DNA from: Scolanthus callimorphus
Lineage: Eukaryota; Cnidaria; Anthozoa; Actiniaria; Edwardsiidae
Length of the DNA: 64,000 nt
Assembly: GCA_033964015.1 (NCBI GenBank)
Contig: CM066923.1
Location: 22,759,086-22,823,085 of the forward strand
Direction: 5' to 3'
The notes under the pieces are model-generated. The model saw nothing but the letters and a program-made list of their open reading frames with translations. It had not been told where the DNA came from and did not search any database. The position numbers were made by a program, and so were the translations under genes. Numbering within the stretch: the stretch's first letter is position 1; every line of letters begins with the position of its first letter. This document shows, in pieces, positions 55,682 through 63,981 of the stretch.

Positions 55682-57006
55682 TTAGACTGTACGGGGCAAG
55701 GCTCTAAATAGCACATATGGGACCAGAGGTGCCTTGAGGTGCATGGGGCACTTGGACTGTACGGGGCAAGGCTCTAAATAGCACATATGGGACCAGAGGT
55801 GCCTTGAGGTGCATGGGGCACTTGGACTGTACGGGGCAAGGCTCTAAATAGCACATATGGGACCAGAGGTGCCTTGAGGTACATGAGACACTTGGACTGT
55901 ACGGGGCAATGCTCTAAATAGCACATATGGGACCAGAGGTGCCTTGAGGTGCATGGGGCACTTGGACTGTACGGGGCAATGCTGTAAATAGCACATATGG
56001 GACCAGAGGTGCCTTGAGGTGCATGGGGCACTTGGACTGTACGGGGCAATGCTGTAAATAGCACATATGGGACCAGAGGTGCCTTGAGGTGCATGGGGCA
56101 CTTGGACTGTACGGGGCAAGGCTCTAAATAGCACATATGGGACCAGAGGTGCCTTGAGGTGCATGGGGCACTTGGACGGTACGGGCAAGGCTCTAATTAG
56201 CACATATGGGACCAGAGGTGCCTTGAGGTGCATGGGGCACTTGGACGGTACGGGGCAAGGCTCTAAATAGCACATATGGGACCAGAGGTGCCTTGAGGTG
56301 CATGGGGCACTTGGACTGTACGGGGCAAGCCTCTAAATTGCACATATGGGACAAGAGGTGCCTTGAGGTGCATGAGGCACTTGGACTGTACGGGGCAAGG
56401 CTCTAAATAGCACATATGGGACCAGAGGTGCCTTGAGGTGCATGGGGCACTTGGACTGTACGGGGCAAGGCTCTAAATAGCACATATGGGACAAGAGGTG
56501 CCTTGAGGTGCATGGGGCACTTGGACTGTACGGGGCAAGGCTCTAAATAGCACATATGGGACCAGAGGTGCCTTGAGGTGCATGGGGCACTTGGACTGTA
56601 CGGGGCAAGGCTCTAAATAGCACATATGGGACCAGAGGTGGCTTGAGGTGCATGGGGCACTTGGACTGTACGGGGCAAGGCTCTAAATAGCACATATGGG
56701 ACCAGAGGTGCCTTGAGGTGCATGGGGCACTTGGACTGTACGGGGCAAGGCTCTAAATAGCACATATGGGACCAGAGGTGCCTTGAGGTACATGAGACAC
56801 TTGGACTGTACGGGGCAATGCTCTAAATAGCACATATGGGACCAGAGGTGCCTTGAGGTGCATGGGGCACTTGGACTGTACGGGGCAAGGCTGTAAATAG
56901 CACATATGGGACCAGAGGTGCCTTGAGGTGCATGGGGCACTTGGACTGTACGGGGCAAGGCTCTAAATAGCACATATGGGACCAGAGGTGCCTTGAGGTG
57001 CATGGG
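55682..57006. repeat. 70-bp satellite array (about 19 units)
   Basis: The unit starts 'CTTGGACTGTACGGGGCAAG', continues 'GCTCTAAATAGCACATATGG' and 'GACCAGAGGTGCCTTGAGGT', then 'GCATGGGGCA'. Copies differ at a few positions, and a two-unit variant block ('TACATGAGACACTTGG') occurs at about 55880 and 56787, suggesting a higher-order duplication. It lies in the intron between the PPKPSP linker and VWA-a. The proteins read across it are artefacts. Confidence 0.97.
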
Positions 57007-57124
57007 GAGTTCAAGGATCGCAGACAAAAACATGACATTTTTGTTGACGCGTACCACGGTTCAGGGAAATCCGTAGTAGAAGCAGACATTCCCTACAAAC
57101 CTTTGGAGAAAGGCACAAGCGATA

Positions 57125-57282
57125 GAAAAGATTTCGTATGACTGTGAAAATTACCGCGACATGGCGCGGTACTGTCGCGGTGGCGGTACGAAATCGAAAT
57201 CGCGTAGTCGCGGTACGGTCACGGTCGCGGCGCGGTACAAATCTTTCGCGGCACTTTTCACAGTCATACGAAATCTGCTCTA
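57125..57282. repeat. Inverted-repeat element family F9, GC-rich core, copy 2
   Basis: It is nearly the same as 39487-39656 with 'TTCGTATGACTGTGAAAA' and complement. It ends about 28 bp from the linker exon at 57310. Confidence 0.85.
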
Positions 57283-57309
57283 CCACCTTCTACTAATCAC
57301 TTTACTTAC

Positions 57310-57330
57310 CAGGGCTTGGTTTGGGAGGCT
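57310..57330 (-). CDS. Gene 1 linker microexon (PPKPSP)
   Basis: This is a 21-nt phase 1-1 exon, with acceptor CAAATAG and donor GTAAGTAAA, reading about K-P-P-K-P-S-P. It is a Pro/Lys spacer between Ig1 and VWA-a. It sits just left of a 214-bp fold-back repeat. Confidence 0.6.
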
Positions 57331-57376
57331 CTATTTGAGGAAACAAAAAAGAAACGAGCATGAGCTAAAGTTCAAC

Positions 57377-57590
57377 CTCGTCGCCAGGGTCTTCTCGCTC
57401 GTTTTTCAAAATGGCGGTTAGCTCGGGAGAAGACCCTGGGGGAGGCTGAGTCACATGACCGTTTCAAAACAAAGGACAAACCTCGTTCCCATGTTTTCAA
57501 ACAGCGGTCATGTGACTCAGCCTCCCCCAGGGTCTTCTCCAGAGTCAACCGCCATTTTGAAAAACGACCGAGAAGACCCTGGGGACGAGG
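57377..57590. repeat. Long fold-back palindrome
   Basis: The arms contain 'CAGGGTCTTCTCG', 'TTCAAAATGGCGGTTA' and 'GGGGGAGGCTGAGTCACATG', all returned as complements. Arms are about 90 bp. Confidence 0.85.
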
Positions 57591-57839
57591 TTGGCTAAAG
57601 TTTTCTAATTATGCTACGTTTGCAGTGCGTTTCGTGAACACCTTATCTTAAAAGGACAGGGAAAAGACCATATTTTGTGATTTCCAACATATTCGAGGAC
57701 GTAAAAATGTAAAAAAAATGGTAAATTGATGTTTATAGTGGTAGTGCACTTAGCTAGGCAGCTATTTCACAGACACTCCACTCAAATTGAAACCAAATAT
57801 CTAATTATTAAGAATCCCAACTGCCAGAGAGGCAAACCA

Positions 57840-57998
57840 GTTGGCTATCTACAAGCATGGCCGAGAAGTCGATCCCGGCATTGCAATGTTTACAGCATCG
57901 AGAAAGAAATCCTGTTAGTGGTCAGCGAGTGGGACTTGAACTCGGATCACCGGATTACAAGTCCGACGCGCTGACCAATAGGCCACGCTGCCTCCCTA
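57840..57998 (-). repeat. tRNA-derived SINE
   Basis: The minus strand has a tRNA-like head with 'GTGGCCTATTGGTCAGCGC' (A-box-like) and 'GAGTTCAAGTCCCACTCG' (B-box-like), then a body toward 57840. The acceptor stem does not pair properly, so it is not a tRNA gene. Confidence 0.6.
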
Positions 57999-58380
57999 TG
58001 ACGATTCCGCACATCTACCTTGTTTCACTGGGGAATATTAGTGAAGACACGACACACGTCGCGGTTAGGTGGGGGGTTCAAACATTTGCGATAAGCCAAT
58101 CAAATTGGATATATTGAATTGAATATGCACGCAACACTGCGCATGGACTTTATAAAGTTACTCTCGAAGACGGGTTTGGGCGGCCCGAAACAAAAAAGCT
58201 TTCATACAGTTAAATACAATCTCCTCTAAAAAAAGGTAGCGTAAGCAGGAAGGTAGCGTAAGAGATGCTCGAGGATAGCGGATCCTCTCTTAATTAGTTG
58301 GTGCAAAGTCCACGGCATTATGAAAACAGCAGTAAATCCCTGTACTGCAATAGCAGGTTTTCATAACAGGCCCTACTTAC

Positions 58381-58582
58381 TCAAGACTACAAGTTCCACC
58401 CTTGAGTTGACGGGTCCTCGGCCTCCATTCAACAGCAGCTCCATGCCGTAATAGCCGGCGTCGGTGTAGGCCACATTCTTTATTATCAGCGTGACGACTC
58501 GTTCAGTCTGCTCCTCAAACACTCGTCCCGATAGCCGCTGTGGGATATCAGTCGAGACTACCCACTGCCAGATTCCGCTTTC
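58381..58582 (-). CDS. Gene 1 exon: Ig-like domain 1, C-terminal part
   Basis: This exon of 202 nt is entered in phase 0 (TTAACAG) and left in phase 1 (GTAAGTAGG). It contains 'ESGIWQWVVSTDIPQRL', 'VVTLIIKNV', 'YTDAGYYGMELLL' and ends 'SRVELVVL'. This is the E-F-G strand part of an Ig fold with the D-x-G-x-Y signature. The F-strand Cys is replaced (Y-Y-G-M), so this domain lacks both canonical disulfide residues. The last codon completes with the next linker exon to give a Lys. Confidence 0.8.
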
Positions 58583-59033
58583 CTGTTAATGAAAGATATA
58601 GGAGTTTTTAATTTCTGTAGTGGCCTTACACGGTTATGGTAGACGTTGGAATTGTTAATACAATCGCGTCACAATTCATAACTTTTATGACCTTTAAAAA
58701 AATCATGAATAATTAATAGGAACAACACAATAGAAAAACAAAAAGAATCACAGGACCGTAGCGAGTTGTAAACCTGATGCAACCAACATCGCGCATAGTT
58801 GAACGAAAAAAAAACAATCGAAAATATTCAAACATCAATAAAATATTAACGGCGCGTGCAAGACACATTTTCCTTTCGCTACTGTTCCCTTGGATAATGA
58901 ATCTTTTTGATGAAATGTGGTTGATTTATGCCTTGAGTGGCACTTTAAAAACATCAAGAAATCGGCAGTGGTGATCAACCAATCAGAAGGGGGAAAATAA
59001 TATGTTGAATGAATCGTAATAAAGTTTACTTAC

Positions 59034-59206
59034 CTTCTTTTCTTCGTAGCCTATGGTAACCTTCCGCTTCTCCACATACGTGTACCATGAGGGGGATCTG
59101 GACTGGAATTCCCTGTCTCGGTCTTCAACATAGTATTCCCAAACAAAGCGAGCTTCGGAACCATATGTTACCCGTACCTCAGTGGGAGGACTTCGTACGA
59201 TCCGTG
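59034..59206 (-). CDS. Gene 1 exon: Ig-like domain 1, N-terminal part
   Basis: This exon of 173 nt is entered in phase 1 (TTTCCAG) and left in phase 0 (AAG before GTAAGT). It encodes 'RIVRSPPTEVRVTYGSEAR', then 'FVWEYYV', 'SRSPSWYTYV' and 'VTIGYEEKK'. It aligns with the first part of the other four Ig-like domains: G-x-x-[VA]-x-[FLM]-x-W-x-Y, then SPxW, then a GYEDK-like motif. The B-strand position where Ig domains normally hold Cys is Trp. The intron phase and site differ from those in Ig2. Confidence 0.8.
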
Positions 59207-59214
59207 CTGGAAAT

Positions 59215-59935
59215 GAAAATAAGAGCAAACAAAATATGAGCAATGAATATATGAGCAACGAAAATATGAGCAATGAAAATATATGAGCAATGACGACGAC
59301 CGGTTAGCGCAGTGGTAGAGCGCCGGGCTTATGTTCGGGAGGTTGGGAGTTCAAACCCTGGCCGGCCAACACTCAGGGTCTTTTTCTAATAATTGAGGAG
59401 AAGGTGCTGCCTTTGCTCTAACATCTGCAAATGGTTAGACCTTCGCGTCTTCTCGGATAAGGACGTTAAACCGTAGGTCCCGTCTCTCACATACACTACA
59501 CTAACCGGAACCAGAGGGACGTTAAAGAACCACTAGGACCGTCGGAAGTTGCCCAACCTCAGTGTCACAGAACTCACAATACTAACACACACTCATGTTT
59601 ATAAAGCTGGTTCTTATAGGATGAGTTATCCATTAATGTAAAGCGCTTTGAGCTTTGAGGATAAAGCGCTATATAAGCACGTTATTTTATTTTTATTTTA
59701 TTTAATGACAATATGAGCAATGAAAATATGACATGAAATATGAGCAGTGAAAAATGAACAATGAAAATATATGAGCAATGAAAATATGAGCAATGAAAAT
59801 ATGAGCATTAAAAATAAAAGAAATTAAAAAATGAGCAATGAAAATATGAGCAAAGAAAATATGAGCAATGAAAATACGAGCAATGAAAACATGAGCAATA
59901 AAAACATGAGCAATGAAAAAATAACTTGCGATGCT
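59215..59935. repeat. 'ATATGAGCAATGAAA' minisatellite split by a SINE
   Basis: Units of ATATGAGCAATGAAA occur at 59215-59290 and again at 59702-59935, with the SINE 59290-59697 between. The long hydrophobic frame on the minus strand is a repeat artefact. Confidence 0.85.
59290..59697 (+). mobile_element. tRNA-derived SINE, full length
   Basis: It starts with a tRNA-like head ('GGTTAGCGCAGTGGTAGAGC' A box, 'GGGAGTTCAAACCCTGG' B box), then a body containing 'ACACTAACCGGAACCAGAGG', and ends near 'AAAGCGCTATATAAGCACG' and a TTTTATTT tail. It interrupts a minisatellite. The body is shared with 8285-8490. Confidence 0.8.
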
Positions 59936-59959
59936 TCGTGGGATTAATAGCACATGAGA

Positions 59960-60118
59960 CCTGAAACATTTAATCGAATCTTCCGCAATCGAACAATAGC
60001 GAGAAAATCATGAAAAGAGTATTTCTGTTGTTCCGTTCCTGAAACATTTAATCGAATCTTCCGCAATCGAACAATAGCGAGAAAATCATGAAAAGAGTAT
60101 TTCTGTTGTTCCGTTCCT
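59960..60118. repeat. About 79-bp tandem duplication
   Basis: Two adjacent, almost exact copies begin 'CCTGAAACATTTAATCGAAT' and end 'TTTCTGTTGTTCCGTT'. This looks like a recent duplication. Confidence 0.9.
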
Positions 60119-60429
60119 TATGCAAAAGCATACCACACTGGACGTAAAAATGGATTTGCTCAAGATTAATACATGGATCTCAGGCAACGAAGTATTTTTT
60201 TTTAATACTAAAACTCATCAACGTTTAGCGCAACTCGTTCAGAAACTTGTGTATTTGTACAAAAGTGTCTTGTGGTGGTTTCGTGATGTTACGGAGCACC
60301 AAATGACGTCAAACAATTGAACAATAGCCAAAAACTTACGAACTCAGAATGAGACAATGCAATCCCGTACAAAGACCACAAGCCTATAGACCAGGGCCGT
60401 AGCTAGCAAAGGGTCAGAGGGGGCAGTTG

Positions 60430-60452
60430 CCCCCCCCCCCCCCCCCCCCCCC
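60430..60452. repeat. Poly(C) tract in a 'GGGCCGTAGCTAGC' context
   Basis: A run of about 23 C sits in a short element that ends with 'ATAGCTACGGCCTTG' near 60580. Confidence 0.75.
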
Positions 60453-60699
60453 CGCGAAGTAATTTTTTTAGTGTTAACATGTGGGGAAAAACCTACTTGC
60501 CCCCCGCCCCCCGCCCCCCGGCAAAAACAAAGAATGACCAAGGCCTGCCCCCCGAGTCAAAAATTTATAGCTACGGCCTTGTAGACAAGCTTGTTGTAAC
60601 CCTGTAACAGCAATAGTAATACCCGATCTTGTGCGCTTACAACAGCTGTAATAAAGTACTATAGTTAATGGAAAGATGTGAAGTTCGTTAAATGCTCAC

Positions 60700-60717
60700 C
60701 TGTGTTTGTAACTGTGC
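60700..60717 (-). CDS. Gene 1 linker microexon (GTVTNT)
   Basis: This is an 18-nt phase 1-1 microexon between Cys module 1 and Ig1, with acceptor TTTGCAG and donor GTGAGC. In phase it reads roughly G-T-V-T-N-T, a short Thr-rich spacer. The call rests on splice signals and phase only, but six other short linker exons in this gene have the same form. Confidence 0.5.
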
Positions 60718-60845
60718 CTGCAAACAAATTGAAAAACTAAATTACTATATTAACTAACAATCAATCGCATTTTAGATAATAATCTCTACATTGGACTTTG
60801 AGAGTATAACATGCCTCACAACTATGTGTGAAAAGTGTAACAGGA

Positions 60846-61376
60846 TAGAGCGGATTTTAGATGACTGTCGAAAAGTAAATCAGATTTCCGTTTTCTACAT
60901 GTTCCTATTGGTCGATGTCTTGGTTCTTTGTTTCGTCAGCCAATCAGAATGCAAATAAAAACCAAACATACAGTGCCTCTTGTTTTCTTGGGTCACGACT
61001 AAACGCAAGTCGCACTTACTTCGTCCACTGATTGGTCAACTGTTAAATGGGTTTCGTTTCTGATTGGCTAAAGCCTGGTTTCGATATGTTGCAGCTGTCG
61101 TTGACAAGCTGCGACAGCTGCGACATATGGAAATCGGGGTCGCAGCAGTCGCGAAACTCCAGTTGCAGCTGTCGCAGAGATAGAGAGATAGAACACGGGC
61201 TATTCCTGTAACACGAGTTCCAGCAGTCGCAAGAGTCGCAGAAGTCGCGAACACTGCCGTTTTTCATATGTTGCCTCTGTCATGGAACAACTTTGTTCAC
61301 AATAGCTGTTGCAAAAACCAGACTTAACTGTATTTACTTTGCGTTTAGTCTTCGACAATCATCTCAAATCCGCTCA
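60846..61376. repeat. Family F9-like element with a nested element
   Basis: The outer ends 'AGAGCGGATTTTAGATGACT' and near-complement enclose a second inverted-repeat unit at 61072-61325 rich in 'GCAGCTGTCG' and 'CGCAGCAGTCGCGA'. Confidence 0.65.
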
Positions 61377-61923
61377 AAATGAAATATCTGCCACATGCTG
61401 CATTTACACGTTTGTGGAGTGAATGGCTGAGAACAGACCTGCTCACAGTTCCTCGCTCAAGTATGATTCAAATTGAAATTCTAGTCTGAAATCGAAGCAA
61501 CATTTGATGAACGACCATGCTGTAAACTTTAACTGGTAGAAAGATCCCTAGATATTGTTGTGTGCTTCGAACAATTCTTATTTTCTCAAAAATGGCGAAT
61601 ACAAAACCGTACCAAAACAAGAGAAGAAATTGTTTCTCACCATTTTGACACTTCAAGATTACGATAACTCATTTTGAAAGAGGTGTATTGGGATTGAAGC
61701 TGAATAATGAATCATGATTATTCCTTATTCTTTGGCATTTTTCTTCAATAATTCATCATTCCTTTACGTTTTTTAGGCGTTATTCATTTTTTAAGTGACG
61801 GCTGTTATTTATTATTCAATTGTAGAAACGTATCATTCATTGTAGATGTTCAGGCAAGCATCTACATCTATTCATTTCATTACCGCGACCATAACATCTG
61901 ATATACCCCGACCTGCTCCCAGT

Positions 61924-61998
61924 CTAACCTGATAGCTCAGCTGGTAGAGCATCGGATGTACAATTCCGGAGGTCGTGGGTTCGAATCCCTCTCGGGGT
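61924..61998 (+). tRNA. Degenerate tRNA-like sequence
   Basis: It has clear A box 'TAGCTCAGCTGGTAGAGC' and B box 'GGTTCGAATCCC'. The anticodon stem can pair only with an eight-base loop (TGTACAAT), and the acceptor stem has a mismatch, so no anticodon is assigned. It could be a decayed tRNA gene or a SINE head; I favour a pseudo-tRNA. Confidence 0.4.
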
Positions 61999-62346
61999 CA
62001 GAGATTTTTTCTCCTTCTTCGCTTACTAGGGCTAACGCCAATAAGCACACATGGGGCCATTTCGTTAGCACGTTAGCTTTCACACAAGGTTAATTCCTTA
62101 TCTCCACTCTTATCATTCATATTCTTCGCCTTTCCAACGCAATAATTCTTTCTTTTCTTTGTTAGTAGCGCCCGCTATTTTTTATTCATTGTTCGGCTTC
62201 CGAAGGAGTAGCCTCTCAGTCGGAGGTTGAACGAATGGAACTATCCCGATATCAAAAATGTGTTATCACAGGAAAAATTCACAGAACTATTCATGGGTGA
62301 AATGAGATTTCCCATGTCACAGACTTGGAACTTGGAACACAAATCA

Positions 62347-62538
62347 GGGCCCGACACTGCGACCATAATGTCGCCAATGGCGACTAAATTTGGCGACTAA
62401 ATCTGGGGCGACCATGATTTTAGAGCTAGTCGTCAAATGCCACCTCATCTTTCTGAGTTCAGCTGAGATCCACGTGGCGACTAAATTTTGCTTTTTTGCG
62501 ACAAAACATTTTGAATTAGTCGCCAATGTCGGGCTCTG
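62347..62538. repeat. Inverted-repeat element (GGGCCCGACACTG / GTCGGGCTC ends)
   Basis: It contains many 'GGCGACTAAAT' units and ends about 70 bp from the Cys module 1 exon. Confidence 0.65.
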
Positions 62539-62608
62539 AAAACACGCAGATGGCATGCACAGGCGCCACAACGCATGGGTTCAAGGTCACCGCTGGGTAT
62601 CGGCTTAC

Positions 62609-62764
62609 CTTCAGTGATCTGGTAGACGTAAATAGATCCTTTCTGTCCACAGCAGACACCCTTACTGGCTTCGTTACACGGCTTCAGATTAGAATCAATG
62701 CAGTTACTGCTGACACCGTATTTATCGTAATATTCGCCAGCTTCTGGACCAGAACTGCACTCCA
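62609..62764 (-). CDS. Gene 1 exon: Cys module 1, C-terminal half
   Basis: This exon of 156 nt is phase 1-1, with acceptor CTCGCAG and donor GTAAGCCG. The translation includes 'VECSSGPEAGEYYDKYG', 'SSNCIDS', 'GVCCGQKG' and ends 'SIYVYQITE'. The layout EC.SG, then Y.x.YG, then C, then VYQ matches the exons at 27201-27373 and 23279-23491. It completes the Cys module begun at 63943. The intron always sits just before the E-C of 'EC.SG', so the three copies share gene structure as well as sequence, which indicates tandem duplication of a two-exon unit. Confidence 0.75.
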
Positions 62765-62833
62765 CTGCGAGCAAAAAAAAAGTAGCATATGAGAAACTAA
62801 GCTGGTCTTTACATGTTCATTTAGTGTGGTGTT

Positions 62834-63088
62834 TTAAAGGGAGGCTGTCACGATACGAGCATGCTCCAGGAATGATCAATGAGCAAAACTATTTAGACCA
62901 TCCTATCAGAAAACTATTGAAGAATATGTAAAACGTAAACATTTGGTCGGATTGATCGAGAAACAGCGAGATTAATACGGATTGTTTTCGTGGTTTTCAG
63001 TCTTCGCTATGGCATCGTTACGGGACGATACTTCTTTGTTTTGAGATGCGCAGAACAGCTGCGCAGTTGCGTGACAGCCTCCCTTTAA
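62834..63088. repeat. Inverted-repeat element family F5, copy 2 (reversed)
   Basis: This is the reverse complement of 7098-7350 over the full length, including 'GAGATGCGCAGAACAGCTGC'. Confidence 0.8.
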
Positions 63089-63094
63089 GCTTTA

Positions 63095-63560
63095 GGAATG
63101 GGGGGGCTCTGGTAATAGGCATTCGAGGGCCTTCGCTGATTGGTTGATTTTAAACGTTGGTGCAATGGGGAGTTTGCAGGTGTTGCGTGACATTTTGAAT
63201 AAAATGAAAATACCATATTTGAAAAGAGCTTGTCGAAATTAGAAAATTGGGTAAATATTAGCGCACGAAGTAGGCTGTTCTCTATACGTTTAATGTTGGA
63301 CAACTGCTGCTTTCCACAGACAACACTAAACCTATAGGAAAACAACCAATGCTCATAACTTGTGCGTTTTTTATCGAAATCACCTCAAATTTTATGATTT
63401 CACATATTTCGTCAAGCTCTTTACAAATTTTGTAGTTTTATTTTACTGCGATAAAATTTCAAAATGTCACGCAACACCTGCAACTCCCCAGTGCATGGGG
63501 AGAAAGTTATTTCTCTCAAAGGCTCTATATTAAATCTCGCGCGCGCGTCAGTGGCTGTCA
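63095..63560. repeat. Split copy of family F6
   Basis: The left part has 'GGGGGGCTCTGGTAATAGGC' and 'TTAAACGTTGGTGCA'; the right part from about 63490 has 'GCATGGGGAGAAAG' and 'CGCGCGTCAGTGGCTGTCAC'. Between them is a stretch with inverted ends ('GGGGAGTTTGCAGGTGTTGC' against 'GCAACACCTGCAACTCCCC'), likely a later insertion. Confidence 0.55.
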
Positions 63561-63721
63561 CCAGATTTGCAAACAACAGAGTTAATATATATATAACATA
63601 TATTTAAATATATATTGTATATGAGAATAGACACACAGATCACATACAACTACATAAAATCAGTCAGAGAAGTATTATACCTGTTCGGTACCGTTTTGAA
63701 GGTTACGGGCAGCAGTCTTAC

Positions 63722-63943
63722 CTGTGTTATCATGCAAAGAAACTCCAAAGAAACTATAGCTTTTGTGCTCTGTCTTGATCTTGCGCGCGCAATCACACAC
63801 CAACTTTGGCAAGAAGCCGGTCAGTCCTTCCAGCCCATTATACAATGGCGGTTTAGAGAAGATCTTTTCCGAGAGTGCGCGCAGTCCGGGGTCTTGCTTC
63901 TCGTTATAACATCCCCTCTTTTCAAACTTCACCTCGCATTTGA
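63722..63943 (-). CDS. Gene 1 exon: Cys module 1, N-terminal half
   Basis: This exon of 222 nt is phase 1 at both ends, with acceptor TTTACAG and donor GTAAGACTG. It encodes a half-module with 'VKCEV', then 'RGCYNEKQDPGLRALSEK', then 'LVCDCARKI' and 'SYSFFGVSLH'. The same pattern (GCYN, a hydrophobic C-x-C-A-x-K stretch, then FG) returns at 28972-29157 and 26164-26397. The next exon supplies the second half, 'ECSSG...Y..YG..SNC'. I know this kind of module from large cnidarian extracellular proteins but cannot give it a firm family name; it is loosely reminiscent of WSC/PAN-type Cys folds. The exon is complete but the protein start is outside the window. Confidence 0.75.
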
Positions 63944-63981
63944 CTGTAAAGGTAAAGCAAAACAACATATTAGTGTATTAA

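Larger units (their letters stand above)
22184..63943 (-). other. Gene 1: secreted multidomain VWA / Ig-like / Cys-module protein (5'-incomplete)
   Basis: This is a gene-level span for the 26 exons listed separately. I joined exons by hand, using AG acceptors, GT donors and phase. Apart from the phase-0 intron inside Ig1, the phase-0 donor of Cys module 2 and a 1-nt deficit in Ig5, every junction is phase 1 and every internal exon is a multiple of three. The order is Cys module, Ig, VWA, four Ig, two VWA, two Cys modules, a Gly/Ser-rich region and a basic tail with a TGA stop. The spliced coding length in the window is 5,895 nt. No transmembrane segment is seen, which fits a secreted matrix or surface protein. 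The first exon lies beyond position 64000. The alternative of two genes divided between 27201 and 26397 is not excluded. Confidence 0.75.

Noticed and set aside
55774..57089. Overlapping minus-strand frames with 'HAPQGTSGPICAI' repeats
   Set aside because: They result from the 70-bp satellite, which lies in an intron of gene 1.
57840..59360. tRNA genes at about 57930 and 59300
   Set aside because: Promoter boxes are present but the stems do not pair properly, and a shared SINE body follows; these are SINE heads.
59702..59953. Hydrophobic repeat frame (FIAHIFIAHIF) on the minus strand
   Set aside because: It arises from the ATATGAGCAATGAAA minisatellite and is not a membrane protein.
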